From Nematostella vectensis (Eukaryota; Cnidaria; Anthozoa; Actiniaria; Edwardsiidae): a stretch of 64,000 bases of DNA. Position 1 is the stretch's first letter, and each line of letters begins with the position of its first letter. The notes beneath the pieces were generated by a model, which saw only the letters and a list, made by a program, of their open reading frames with translations, was not told where the DNA came from and made no database searches. A program made the translations under genes and the position numbers. Below, piece after piece: positions 22,936 to 34,374 of the stretch. Location: positions 16,713,101 to 16,777,100 of the forward strand of contig NC_064037.1 in the NCBI RefSeq assembly GCF_932526225.1. Direction: 5' to 3'.

Positions 22936-23686
22936 AGATGATTGCGACGTGACAAAGACCTTTTATTGCTGGCAAGAATAGGACGCCATTAAAACCCAAT
23001 GCACAAAAATTAGGTCATTTTAAAACTAGAAGTTTTGATACCATTCGTATATTTATCATATTCCAAGAAAGGAATTTCCATAGATATGGAAGGAAGATTC
23101 ATTTGAAAACATTCTGGTGTATCGCACGGGTGTACACGCACACGCACACTAAAAATAAACAATTTCAATTTAAGCTGTATTCCTTGCTCAGACATGAGTC
23201 GTATGGTGGCTATGTCAAAATCAAGCACCGCCCCCCCACCCCCCCCCCCCACCCCTGTCTTGTATTCCTCACCCACAGTATCCGTTTCCTGCTTTTAGAT
23301 CAGAACGAGCACTTTCTAGTACGCTAAGAACCCCTACATCACAACTATCATTATCAGAAAAAAAAATGACGCAAAAAGTTGTCTTTTGGATCTTTAAAAA
23401 TATATAATGAAGTATTAAAAGATTACAGGCATAGAATAATGCGAGCATATGGCTAAAGAAAGGGCGCGAGCTTTTGGGATGCTCAGAAAATTCGAAAAAT
23501 ACCCCTAAAAAATAAAATGCTTGCACGACCAAAAATTGCTACCCTAAAAATACCTCAGAAGCCCTAAATATACTATTTCTAAGAGAAAGGCAAATTTTTT
23601 CACGGACATACCCTAAAAATACCCAAGGCCCGATTTTGGGCCCTAAAAATACGACGAGCGACCCTATAAGGTCGACATGGGACGAA
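22936..23686. other. Intergenic, no gene seen
   Basis: AT-rich, with poly-C runs at 23230-23252 and repeated CCCTAAAAATA phrases (23480-23660). No coding signal that I can support. Confidence 0.5.
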
Positions 23687-23710
23687 CCCCCCCCCCCCCC
23701 CCGGGGGGGG
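23687..23710. repeat. C16/G8 homopolymer palindrome
   Basis: A run of about 16 C is followed at once by 8 G, capable of a GC-only hairpin. It lies just upstream of the LINE ORF1 start and may mark the 5' junction of the element or be an assembly-prone spot. Confidence 0.8.
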
Positions 23711-23719
23711 CTTATACTA

Positions 23720-25498
23720 ATGAGCAATGTTAATGTCATGGTGGACATAGTTGGGATAACGGAGCACAAGAAACTATTAAGTATTAACAAGAAAAAGCAA
23801 TTCAGATGGAGCGGAGACTCTGATCAACTAAAAGAATTTCTGTTGTCCTACTTAGAGGAAGGAAATAACGATAAATTTGTCAGCATAAGTAGGAATGGAG
23901 CAACAAGAGTACTTAAATTTGAATCGGTGACGGTTAATTTCTACACCAGCACGAATACACTCCAGATACAAGGTGCGGGTAAAGATGGTTATATCTCAAA
24001 ACTCACCGATCTAGTAAACACAAATAGTGGCAATAACGAAAATGCTGAGACCGAAACTGATCAAGCAGAAGCGGGCGAAGAGATATCACAATCGAGCAAG
24101 AAACAGGACGAAGAGAAAGGCGAAAAAGCGATGCATGATGCTCGCTATGAAGAGATCGAAGCTTTTATGGCAACTCAAAGAGAGTTTAACTCGAAAATAG
24201 AAAGTCAAGTTTCCAAAAATACGATCGAGATTGGGGAGCAAAGTATTGATTTGGAGGATTGGAAACAGAAGATAAAGAATGGTCTGTCCGATGTGAAGAT
24301 GCATTGTGAAAGTCAAATCGACTCACTCAAGTTTGAAATAAGCGAAAGTATTAAAGATGTCGCTAAACAAGTCTCCAACCTGTCAAACAAAGTAACAAGC
24401 GAGTTTAAGTCCGTCAAAAATAAATCTGCATCAACAGCGGAAACAATCCTCAAAATATTAGGCGACTTAGGAGAAATTAAGGATCAACTCCTAAAGACAG
24501 AAGAAACAGTGGCGCAGATTCACGAGACCACGCAATCAACCCACTCACGCGAACAGACGGAAGCAATTGAAGTATGCAGTCAAGAAACCAGCGAAAGTCA
24601 CCGAATTGAAATACTTGATCAGTCACGGCAATCCGGTCAGAGAGAGGCAATAGATATAAACAGACAGTATGCTAGTCACAGAAACAGCCGACTTGAAACA
24701 CCTCGGGATACTAGTAGCCACCCAAGGACTCAGCAACGGGAAAATCACCCCAATCAACCAAGCAGTGCTGCGCAAACCAGTGGCAGTAGTAATGGACCAG
24801 TTCTACTACTGGGTGATTCCGTTCTCAGAGGTATAAACAACCGTAGATTCTGTCCAAGCCGATTTGTAAATAAGCAATACGTACAAGGTGGAACGCAGGA
24901 AATGGAGGAGTACATCGATTCGCTTACAAAAGAAGACAAAAACGACTACGAATGTATTGTGGTTCACTCCGGGGTAAATGATTTAAGGAAGTCTAGAGCA
25001 ACAGACATCGCTGACAACATGCAAAGATGTGTTCAGAAATTAAAATCACGTTGGCCGAAAGCAAACATCTATGTGTCGGGAGTTTTATACAGTCTCAAGG
25101 GAGACAATGTAAAAGTAGATGACGTAAATTATTATTACGAAGAAATCTGTCGGAACAATCAGGGATTATGTAATTTCATCAACAATCAAAAAGTCACTGC
25201 GGACCGATTTGGAAACATCGATGAGGACTCCTTCTACGATGACATCCACTTGAACAATCGAGTTGGTACCAAAAAGTTAGTGACGAACATCAAGGTACAA
25301 GTTGGTCTGAGAAGCGAAGACAAGGAATCCAATCGAGAAGGACAACAAGCTAGGAAATTTAACAGACAAAGAAGACAAAGACCCCCATGGAATTCAAGCT
25401 ATAATGAAGCATTTCCGACACTTCCACCACCTTTCCGAGCACTTGACGCATTGGCGGAATATTTCAAAAGACAGGGGTTTGCGCACCGTCCAAGATAA
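23720..25498 (+). CDS. LINE-1 ORF1 protein with C-terminal SGNH-type esterase
   Basis: About 592 residues from ATG 23720. An in-frame upstream ATG at 23636 exists, but its reading passes through the C16/G8 run, so the later start is preferred. The N-terminal domain (WSGDSDQLKEFLLSYLEEG ... VLKFESVTVNFY) is shared with the second LINE of this window. A Lys/Glu-rich coiled-coil-like middle (about residues 120-260) and a Gln/Ser-rich linker follow. The C-terminal esterase has block I LLLGDSVLRG, VVHSGVNDLR and block V DDIHLNNRVG, so the Ser, Asp and His are all present. ORF1 proteins bind element RNA. The frame is intact. Confidence 0.85.
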   Translation: MSNVNVMVDIVGITEHKKLLSINKKKQFRWSGDSDQLKEFLLSYLEEGNNDKFVSISRNGATRVLKFESVTVNFYTSTNTLQIQGAGKDGYISKLTDLVNTNSGNNENAETETDQAEAGEEISQSSKKQDEEKGEKAMHDARYEEIEAFMATQREFNSKIESQVSKNTIEIGEQSIDLEDWKQKIKNGLSDVKMHCESQIDSLKFEISESIKDVAKQVSNLSNKVTSEFKSVKNKSASTAETILKILGDLGEIKDQLLKTEETVAQIHETTQSTHSREQTEAIEVCSQETSESHRIEILDQSRQSGQREAIDINRQYASHRNSRLETPRDTSSHPRTQQRENHPNQPSSAAQTSGSSNGPVLLLGDSVLRGINNRRFCPSRFVNKQYVQGGTQEMEEYIDSLTKEDKNDYECIVVHSGVNDLRKSRATDIADNMQRCVQKLKSRWPKANIYVSGVLYSLKGDNVKVDDVNYYYEEICRNNQGLCNFINNQKVTADRFGNIDEDSFYDDIHLNNRVGTKKLVTNIKVQVGLRSEDKESNREGQQARKFNRQRRQRPPWNSSYNEAFPTLPPPFRALDALAEYFKRQGFAHRPR

Positions 25499-25536
25499 GT
25501 GCATATGTTGAAATAATTTAATTCACATGTAATCAG

Positions 25537-28500
25537 AAAAAGATTCGTTTTGGTTGTTGGAACTTAAACGGTTTCAACAGTAGGGTTGTGGGAAATAAGT
25601 TAAAATTTAATGATACTTTAAGCACTATTAAAAGACACGACATTTTTGGGATAGTGGAAACGCATGCAAATCAAAATTCCGATCTCAAAATAAACAACTA
25701 TAAACATTTTGTAAAACATAGAGATTCAACAAGATACAAAAAATCGGGGGGTATAGCCGTGTACATCAGAGAAAATATTTCCAGTGGAGTTAAATATATA
25801 CCAACAGATAATGAAAATATCCTATGGGTTAAATTGTGTAAAAATATTTTCAACTTACAAAAAGACATTTATTTAGGAACTGTGTATCTAAGCCCAGCAA
25901 ACGGGCGATGTAATAATTATGAAGAAGACATTCTAGAAGAACTTGAATTTGAAATATTAAGGCTCTCTCTAAAGGGGGATGTCATTATCCAAGGGGACTT
26001 TAATGCAAGAACGGGTATTTTGTAAGAATTTGCTCTGGATGATGAACAAAATGACGAATTTATGGGTCTACCAAAAGATTACCAAATTGATATTCCAAAT
26101 AATAGAAATTCACAAGACTCTAAGGTGATTGACAGCCGAGGAAGAAATTTAATAGAAACGTGCACTGCACTCAATATGCGAATTTTGAACGGCAGAGTAG
26201 TAGGTGACCTTGAAGGTAAGAAAACCTGCTTTCGATACAACGGAAGCAGCGTTGTTGATTACATAATTGTAAATAATGAAAGTTTAGACATTGTTGATTA
26301 TTTCATTGTGAATCCGCTTGAGCCACACCTGACTGATCACTGTTCGCTTTCATGCAGTCTAAACCTGAAATTTACATTTAAACAAAAGGATAATTCAGAA
26401 AACGTACAACTAAGTGAGCTCAAAAGATTGCGCTGGAATAACGAGATCAGTAGCGAGTTAAAGCTATTGTTCGAGTCCGAAGAAGTGCAAACAAATTTAA
26501 ATGCGGCTTTAAATAATAATTGCGTAGACACATCAGTAGATCTTTTTACAGAAACGCTCTTATCCGCATGCGAAAACGCAGGACTGCGCTACCAAAACAA
26601 TGACATTAAAGAGAGCAGCGTTAACAAAATGTGGTTCGACAAGGAATGTAAAAATGAAAAAGAAAATTTACGCTCACTAGGCAAATTACTTTCAAAGCAG
26701 CCTGACCAACGCGAGCTAGGAGCCGTCTTGAAGGAAAAAAAGAAGTCTTTTAAAAAACTCTGTAGGCGGAAAAAGTATACGCATTATAATAATATAGTAA
26801 ACAGTATCGATTTCAGAAACTCTAAAAACACTTGGAAACAAATAAATAGGATTTTCAACAGCAATACACATAAACAATCACATCAAATTAGACCCGAAGA
26901 AGCTGCTGTTTTTCATCAGCACTTCGAACAATTAAACGCGACAATAGAATCACAAAATACAATGGAAGAAGTAGAAAAAACGCGAATAAACAATAGGCAA
27001 GGGCCATTGGATCACGAATTCACGGAACTCGAAATAACTAACGCCATAAAAAGTCTAAAAACGGGTAAAGCACCCGGCGCTGATAATATTTTAAACGAAG
27101 TATTAAAGTGCGGCGAAGAAACTCTGAAAAAGCCATTACAAATTTTGTTTAATAAAATTTTGAATAGTGGGGAATACCCATCTAGCTGGAGTTATGGTCT
27201 GATAGTACCGATCCTGAAAAAAGGAGATCCTAGTAAACCGGAAAATTTTAGAGGTATTACCTTACTCTCGTCACTAGGAAAAGTTTTCACATCCATAATG
27301 AACAACAGATTGTACAATTACCTTGTCGAAAGAAAAATAATCAAACCTGAGCAGGGAGGATTCAGAAAAGAGCATGGAACAGTGGATAGTATTTTCATCC
27401 TAAAATCTTTGATTGACAAATACGTTAAAGCAAAGCCAAAAAAGAAACAAAACTTCCTATTTACGTGTTATGTTGATTTCAGTAAAGCTTTCGACAGAGT
27501 ACCAAGACACAAACTTTTTGATAAGCTAGAGCGTTCAGGCGTAACAGGGCGATTTCTTGAAGTTTTGAAATCAATTTACACAAATGATAAGTCCTCAGTC
27601 AAAATTAGAAATCTGTTAACGCCAGCCTTTAGGTGTTACAACGGAGTGAAACAGGGATGTATGATTTCCCCGACACTATTTAATTTTTATCTCAGCAGCT
27701 TGTCCGAGGAACTAAATACAGTAAGAAATTGCAACGATGTCGAACTCAATTCACGACCTATTAGTTGTTTACTTTATGCCGACGATTTGGTAATCGTCTC
27801 GAAGACTGCCACGGGGCTACAAAAATATTTAGACAAACTAAGCGAATTTTGTGATGAAGCAAAACTCACTGTTAATCTAGAAAAAACTAAGATAATGATA
27901 TTTAATAACTCTGGGAAAACAATGAACAACTATCTCTTTAAATACAGAAACAGTAAAGTTGACATTGTCAAGTCATATAAATACCTTGGGGTGCATTTTA
28001 GCACCTTTGGGAACTTCAGCCTAGCAAAGCAAGAAATAAAGAAGGTCGGACTAAAAGCTTTATATAAGCTTCGAAAAGAAATGGGAAACCACTTTAGAGA
28101 CAAAATAACTCTAACACTTAGGCTCTTTGATACCCTTGTAACCCCAATTCTATTATATAGTAGCGAGGTGTGGGGAACAGACTGCAATGACAAACTAGAA
28201 AAAGACCCCATAGAATCTGTACACACAAGGTTTATACGTTGGCTGCTAGGCGTCAACAGGTACTGCAGTTCTAATGCATGTAGATCCGAGGTCGGTAGAT
28301 TTCCAATGCGTTTAAAAGCCAAATGTAGAGCAATAAAATATTGGCAAAAAATGATAAATTCTGACCACAGTAAACTTGCTGTGTTGGCTTTCCTAGATTC
28401 TTTAGAAAATAACAGCAAGGTAACTTAGGTGCACAAACTGAAAAACATTTTAGATCGAGCAGGCTTGGGCTATATATGGCTTGATGCCCCAAACACGTCT

Positions 28501-29022
28501 ATAAATTTAATAAAGATGCGCTTTGAAGATATCGAGCGACAGGTGTGGCTAAGTGAGATTCACAATGATAGTAGAAGAGACCCACGCCAAAAGAATAAAT
28601 TGCGAACTTTCAGGACCTTCAAGGTGGTCTACGAACTTGAAAAATATCTTACCCAAATTAATAATGTACAACACAGAATTGCCGTCACAAAATTAAGACT
28701 AAGCAATCATAATTTGGCCATCGAAACAGGTAGACATGCCAAACCATATGTGCCCCCAAATGAGAGGAGGTGCACGATTTGCAAAAATGGAATAGAAAAC
28801 GAAGAACACTTTCTTGTAAAATGCCCTACATACAACGCGATTAGAAAGACATACTATAGTGTTATCAAAGACAAAACTAATATCAACTTAAATGCAATGA
28901 CATCTGAAAGAGCTTTCCTTTTTATTATTACCATGGATCAAAGAAACGAGATCATTAACAGGGAAACTGCAAAATATATTTTTGACTGCACAAGAAAAAG
29001 ATTTGAATGCCTAAAAGAATAA
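25537..29022 (+). pseudogene. LINE-1 ORF2: APE endonuclease, RT, C-terminal zinc knuckle
   Basis: The frame begins without ATG (QKKIRFGCWNLNGFNS). Endonuclease motifs are GIVETHAN, GGIAVYI, VIIQGDFNART and SVVDYIIVN, with LTDHC. TAA at 26023-26025 interrupts it in frame. RT motifs are LIVPILKKGDPSKPENFRGI, YVDFSKAFDRVP, GVKQGCMISPTLFNFY and YADDLVIV. A second in-frame stop, TAG 28426-28428, precedes the C-terminal part with RCTICKNGIENEEHFLVKC (a CCHC-type cysteine/histidine cluster). It performs target-primed reverse transcription in active copies. Here two nonsense changes break it with no loss of frame. Confidence 0.9.
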
Positions 29023-29392
29023 ATGCACACCACGGATAATGACAACCTCCTTTTTATCTTAACTATTTGGAAAAACACCTGATATATAATCATGTATAAG
29101 GGTACCAAATAAAATATATTGATTGATTGATTGAAGATTGAGCAATGCCCGCATCTAAGGGGCCCATTTGGGTGCCCCTAAACTCACCTTCTCTTGACGA
29201 AAATTAAAAAAAAGTATCATCCTCTTGTCGCAGCAGCCGCTGTGTAGATAGAGCGTTTCAGAGAAGTGAAATACTCAAAGTAGCGGCTATACTGCCAATG
29301 GATTGTTTGAGCCTTAGTACTGTATTGTTAAATTTCACGCGTGAGGTATTCTAGTACTGGGACTAACACAGTACCTTAGTCCCTCACAAGCC

Positions 29393-29534
29393 ATGGCGGA
29401 ACCCATAAGGAACTATGACTTCATGTTTAAGATCCTTCTCATCGGAGACACGAATACTGGCAAGACGAAGATACTCGGCAAATATGCAGGAGAAGACAAG
29501 ATTAACGGGAACCCATCGGGAAAACAAACAATCG
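29393..29534 (+). CDS. First coding exon of a Rab-type small GTPase (orphan)
   Basis: ATG 29393 opens MAEPIRNYDFMFKILLIGDT, resembling the start of Rab GTPases (YD.LFK.LLIGD). The P-loop is GDTNTGKT (GxxxxGKT). The frame proceeds to KQTIG and meets a good splice donor, G|GTAGGG at 29534/29535, in phase 1 after TIG, where many Rab genes are split. The stretch between P-loop and TIG is unusual (EDKINGNPSGKQ). No following exon was recognised; the next 2 kb is an inverted LINE fragment. It could be a live gene continuing outside the window or a remnant. Confidence 0.55.
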
Positions 29535-29712
29535 GTAGGGTTAGCAAAGCGTGCACTTATCCAAGCACGGTGGGTTGTGTTATACACAATGCCCACTGAC
29601 CTTTAAAGTATTAGTTCTACAAGATCTACAGTAACTCTACAGTAGCTATAGCATTTGTGGCTTCGCAATCCAGTCAAGAATGCTTTTAGATAATTATAGC
29701 TTTCCGTGCAAC

Positions 29713-31676
29713 TTAAATACAACTTAATGGCACACCGTTTAGGTCAATATCATTTCGGTATTTTTCATTTAGTTTTTCTGGGAGGTCGCTCAAGTAAAAA
29801 TTAAACAACGTTGGCGAAATCATACAGCCTTGTTTCACGCCTGCGTAGCATCGAAAGGATTCAGTTAATGAGCTTTCAATTTTTACGGAAGACTTGTCAT
29901 TTGAGTACATTGATTGGATTATGTCGAGGAAACGCCCGGTAACACCTACTGCTTTCAGTTTTTCAAATAGTTTCGCCCTAGGGACGCAGTCGAATGCTTT
30001 ACTAAAGTCCACGTAGCACGCAAACAGGAAATTGTTTTTTTGGGGGGGGTTTCGCTTTGACATGCTTGTCAATTAGTGACTTTAGAGCGAAAATGCTGTC
30101 TATTGTTCCTTGCTCTTTCCTAAAACCACATTGTTCTGTTTTCAAAATGCCCTTCTCCGTTAGGTGATTATAATCTTTCGTTTATGATTGAAATAAAAAC
30201 TTTGCCTAACATTGGCAAAAGTGTTACGCCCCTGTAGTTTTCAGGTTTCGATGGATCTTCCTTCTTATGAATCGGTACTATTAAACCGTAACTCCACATT
30301 GTAGGGTAAACCCCAGAGTTTAATATTTTGTTGAAAAGGTTACCGAGATAACTTTTCAAGATCGTTTTGCTGCACTTTAGAAATTCGTTCAATATGTTGT
30401 CCGCGCCTGGTGCCTTCCCAGATTTTAGTTTTTCTATGGATTTTATAATTTCTTCCTCGCTTAGTCTGTAGTCCAGGGGCCCCTCCTGATAGTTCCCATG
30501 ATCTATTCGTCCGTTTTGCCTGGGCTGTGCTTCATTTGTTGCATTCAAATTTTTGAAGTGCTGAAAAAATTTTCCCGCATTTTCAGTCTCAATTGGGGAC
30601 GCTTTTGTTGGCTTTTGTTGACGATGTGGAAACAGTTTTTCAACTGTCTCCATAAAGACTTAGAATTTCTAAAGTCGATATTATTGATTATGTTCGCGTA
30701 ATGATTTTCTCTTTTTCTTTTGCACGTTTTTTTAAAGATTCTCCTTTTCCGATTCAGAGCATATCTTAAAGAATGATTGTTTGGTTCTTTCGAGATTCGG
30801 TATAAGTGCGTAGTTTTTGTATATCATTAGAAACTAAAATCTCTTTCAATTTCTCCTGTATTCCGTCCTTCCAGATAAGTCTTTTAAATTCTGTTAATTC
30901 TTCATTTTGGTCTGTCCTCTCTGCCTCTGCACCCTTTGATGGGCTCCGGACAGATAAAGCATAAGATAGAGAGCAATGATCAGTTAGATGTGGCTCCAGA
31001 GGTTTGACAATAAAATAGTTAATGCTAATTCATGATATTATTTGAAGCAATCACAAAATCTACAACGCTACTTCCGTTATATTTGAAACATGTTTTTCTT
31101 CCCTCGAGATCCCCAACTGATCTTCCGTTCAGAATTCTGAGATTGAAAGCCGTACAAATCTCTATAAGATTTTTCCCTCGGCTATCTGTCGTGTTTACGT
31201 CTTGAGAATTCCTGCGATTTGTTGTATCTGTCTCATAATCTCCAGTTCGCTCCAGTTTGTATCTCATTCATGGCGTTACTACTGCTTTTAGTAGCTAGAG
31301 TAGTGAGTTTACTTATATAAACGTCTTTTCCCGCACCTTGCACCTGCAGCGTGTTCGTGCTCAAGTAAAAGTTAACGGTCACCGATTCGAATTTTAGTAC
31401 ACTTGTCGTCCCGATTTGGTTTACGCTTACTAGTTTTTCGCTACTTCCTTCCTCCATCAAGTGCACTAGGAAATCTTTTAGTTTATCGGAGTTTCCGCTC
31501 CATTTTAGTTGGTTCTTATTAGTACTCAAAAAATTTTCAAGCTCCTCCAAGTGTGTTTTGCGTAGATTGACTTTTAGTAAAAGTTTATCTACGCGAAGTG
31601 TGTTTTCTGTCCTGCTTGATTTGTTTTGCCGGCAAGTTGGCTTGCTGGATTTTTTAAATTTTCGATACCCACACAT
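29713..31676 (-). mobile_element. LINE-2: diverged, deleted relative of LINE-1, opposite strand
   Basis: Read right to left, 31676-31268 encodes the ORF1 N-terminal domain (LKWSGNSDKLKDFLVHLMEE, VLKFESVTVNFYLSTNTLQV). Next, 31267-31025 jumps to endonuclease (NLIEICTAFNLRILNGRSVG, SSVVDFVIA). RT is at 30653-30168 (SGKAPGADNILNEFLKC, KKEDPSKPENYRGVTLL) and 30072-29713 (YVDFSKAFDCVP, GVKQGCMISPTLFNFY). The ORF1 C-terminal half with the ORF2 start, and everything beyond the RT palm before the YADD box, are missing. Protein similarity to LINE-1 is clear but far from identical, so it is a sister subfamily. Confidence 0.85.
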
Positions 31677-31712
31677 TAGATTAAAAATGGTCGCTCCCTT
31701 ACAGCGGCAAAG

Positions 31713-32132
31713 GCAGAAAATAATTGAGAATTCAGATAATTAGACGTGCAATGCACTCTAAAATGGATTCTGTCTGATATATTTCTGCCGTTTGCATACT
31801 TGTCAACCTTGAAAGCTAAAAAACCGGGAAATTGCACTTCAAATACAAGAACTGTACTGTATAAGAAATTCTCGATAAATTTTCTCGGGGGATTACAGTA
31901 AATGTATAGAAAGTTTCGATTTTTTTGCCAGGATATAAAGGCTAAAAACCTGAAGTCTCCCGCGAAAACCAGGAGAGTTAGCATCTAGTTGTCCTCCAAA
32001 CTACAACGTGGAAACTCCAAGTCCCACGTTCTAGCGAGGACGGGAACATGAGCGTTGAAAGCAAGACTATCCTTGTTCGCTATGTTGTTCGCTATACCTG
32101 TTGGTAATTCAAAAACAAGTAAATTCTATTAA
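31713..32132. repeat. Segmental duplication, copy B, left part
   Basis: It matches 11562-11974 closely (GCAGAAAATAATTGAGAATT onward) and breaks off after CTATTAA, where copy A continues ACTAG. The match to copy A resumes at 56506. The intervening 24.4 kb is therefore an insertion into this copy that also replaced about 755 bp. Confidence 0.85.
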
Positions 32133-32231
32133 GTGCAACAGTCCCTTAGATTCAACTGAGGAGTTCCAAATAAGAAATTTCAAAATCGCTCAAAATTGGT
32201 TTAAAGTTAGCCCCTGGTTCCCTTATCATGG

Positions 32232-33683
32232 TTGGCTAGGGAGCCAAGCACTGCGCCGAGTCTGCCGTGCGATCTGGTGGCCGCAACCTCTGCGAGGATG
32301 TATCTAGCCGACCAGGGAGGATCGGGGAAGACCGAGTGGGCGGTGAGCATGTTCCGTGGCCGTAACGCTGTGGTGCTCACCCCCGAGAACGACCTCGCCC
32401 ACGACCATCGCAACAACCCGCGCCTCGCGGTGAAGGCTCAAACCTACCACCACTACCTCTGCATACCAGCGGAGAAGCCGATAGAGGAGTGGAGACCTTC
32501 CGAGCTGGGGCACAAACTCGACCGTCTTGCAGAAATAATCATCATTGACGAGTGCTGTAAGGTGCAGACTAAAGTGCTACGCGCCATCCTAGGGTATCTC
32601 GCCACGCGGCCGTGTCAGGTAGTGTGTTGTGGCGACTATGGGCAGGTCCTGCCCTGGGGAGATAAAGAGGGGCCTCACGGTATGCTCAAGGAGTGGGCAC
32701 AAGGGAACATCCGCTGGTTCGAGTCCGACTACCGCTGCCTGTGTGAAGACTGCGGAAAGCCGTACAGTACATGCGACTGCGGCTCTGCCGCCCCCTCCTC
32801 CAGGCTCCACTACATAAAGGGCCGGATTTGGTGTCAGCCAGACTCCCAACAGCTTGAGGTGTTTCGAGAGGAGTGGGATGGGGTGGCGTTCGACGCGGCG
32901 ATCGAGCAGGCCCACCCAAGCGATATGTAGGTGTGCTCGACCAACAAGATGGGGGCCCTTGTCCAGCAGCGATTGGTAGAGTACCACAGGAGAAACTACC
33001 CCCGACTGCCAGCAACCATCCGCTTTGACCCCGATCCTAGCGTCGCGCATCGTTATCGCAAGCAAGGACGGCCGGTGCCCGTGCCAGGCAAAAGGGGCGA
33101 GAAGGTCGACGCGTACAAAGGCACGGTAGTCGAGGTCCCTCTCGGCGTGGTCCTTAACGGGCTTCCCCTCGAGTGGAAATATGCGGGCTGGGGGACAGTC
33201 CACCGGGTGCAGGGCAAGACCATCCAGAACCCAAGACGTCTGTTTATCATAGACCACAGCTTAGAGGGCTGGATTACGAATGCTGTGTACACCGGCATCT
33301 CCCGCGTGCGGCTCGCCGACCAGATAGTCCGAGTGATCCTCCCCGATGACACCCCCGGTGCCTTGGTTCCCACAGGACTGCAGGCTACGCCCAGTGAAGA
33401 GCTCATTATAGCGCGAATCAAGCGATACGCTATAGACGACAGGCAAAAGGGTCGCACGAAGTACACGGGGCCGCACCACGTTCTGACGGTAGACCACGTA
33501 CTCAGCATGATTGCTGACGCGGAAAACAAATGCACGCTCTGTGGCACTCAGCTTCTGCTTCAGGGGTACACCAAGAGTCATCCCCAATGCTTCAGTATCG
33601 ACCGGCGGGACGACAGTCAGGGTCACTACAAGTGGAATGTCAGACTCACGTGCCTCAGCTGCAATAGAAGGCACAAGCGCTGA
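32232..33683 (+). pseudogene. SF1 helicase with C-terminal HNH nuclease domain
   Basis: The frame starts with TTG rather than ATG, consistent with truncation of a longer polymerase-helicase protein (see piece 2). Walker A is QGGSGKTEW (near 32310), Walker B IIIIDECCK, motif III VCCGDYGQVLP, and late SF1 motifs are VHRVQGKTI and YTGISRVR, the UvrD/Pif1-like layout. A Cys-rich insertion (CEDCGKPYSTCDCG) lies mid-protein. An in-frame TAG at 32928-32930 is the only stop. The last 65 residues carry CTLCGTQ, then FSIDRRDD, GHYKWNVRLTC and CNRRHK, an HNH fold with a CxxC/CxxC zinc pair. Likely role: unwinding during protein-primed replication. The HNH role is unknown. Confidence 0.8.
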
Positions 33684-33699
33684 TCACGCTAGGGTGGCG

Positions 33700-34374
33700 C
33701 TAGCGTGGCGCTAGGGTGACGCTAGCGCGACCAGAAGATTTTTTCGATCGCGCTGGCGTCGCGCTATGCAACTGCGATCGCGTGAAGCCGTGCTTAGAGT
33801 ACGCCGTGTAATACAACACTGGCTGTCCGGGCTCCATGACCCTCTTTAGTATTGGGTACGCCTTGCTTGTCCGCCACGGGTCCGTCGCTCGCCGTCGGCC
33901 CTTGTCCTGAAGGTCTTCCTCGTTTACGGCGATGTACACCTCCGTTCCTACCTCCAAGGGGACCTCTAAGGGGGGCTTTTCGGCTTTGAGAGGCACGCGC
34001 CTCAGCTTTATGGCGTCCTCAGGCGCAAGGCCAGTCATGCGAGTCTTCGTTGCGTTCATGTCCGAGATGACGATTGGCAGAGCAGTAACCCACTCGCGGT
34101 TTGTCTTGCCGGACGCAAGCTCCTTCGAGTACTGCGCACGAAATAGGCGCTGCGCCAGCCAGCGATGGAAAGACTCGGCGAAAGCTTGGCTCCTGTGGTG
34201 CCCAGGCTCAGCCCTCCACCCCGTGGTCTGTTAGGAGCTTCGTGGTAGCACCCTTGAACTCCGTGCCGTCATCAACCATGAGGACTTTAGGCCATGTGAG
34301 AGGTCCCTCTTCGTAGATGCCAGCGAGTTCGCGGGAGACGACGGCCGCGCTCTTAGTCCTCAGTGGGCGGGCGG
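33700..34374 (-). pseudogene. rve integrase, core and C-terminal half
   Basis: From right to left: RPLRTKSAAVV, GPLTWPKVLMVDDGTEFKG (second catalytic Asp), a frame change around 34210-34225 just after DHGVEG, then HHRSQAFAESFHRWLAQR (catalytic Glu) and a C-terminal region RRRATDPWRTSKAYPILKRV. The first catalytic Asp segment is absent here. A fragment carrying it is at 55297-55606. The left end of the fragment joins the upstream small gene by a deletion near 34375. Function was insertion of the element with a short target duplication. This copy is dead. Confidence 0.8.

Larger units (their letters stand above)
23720..29134 (+). mobile_element. LINE-1: CR1/L2-clade non-LTR retrotransposon
   Basis: ORF1 (esterase-type), ORF2 (endonuclease plus RT) and a short 3' end of tandem ATTGATTGA repeats (29118-29134) are in the order known for the CR1/L2 group. 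That group often carries an SGNH esterase in ORF1 and ends in short tandem repeats rather than poly-A. The 5' boundary is uncertain, near the C16/G8 run. ORF2 has two in-frame stops, so this copy is inactive, but it is otherwise nearly full length and probably not very old. Confidence 0.85.

Noticed and set aside
32589-33257. 222-codon minus-strand frame within the helicase
   Set aside because: Shadow of the GC-rich helicase gene; no motifs of its own.
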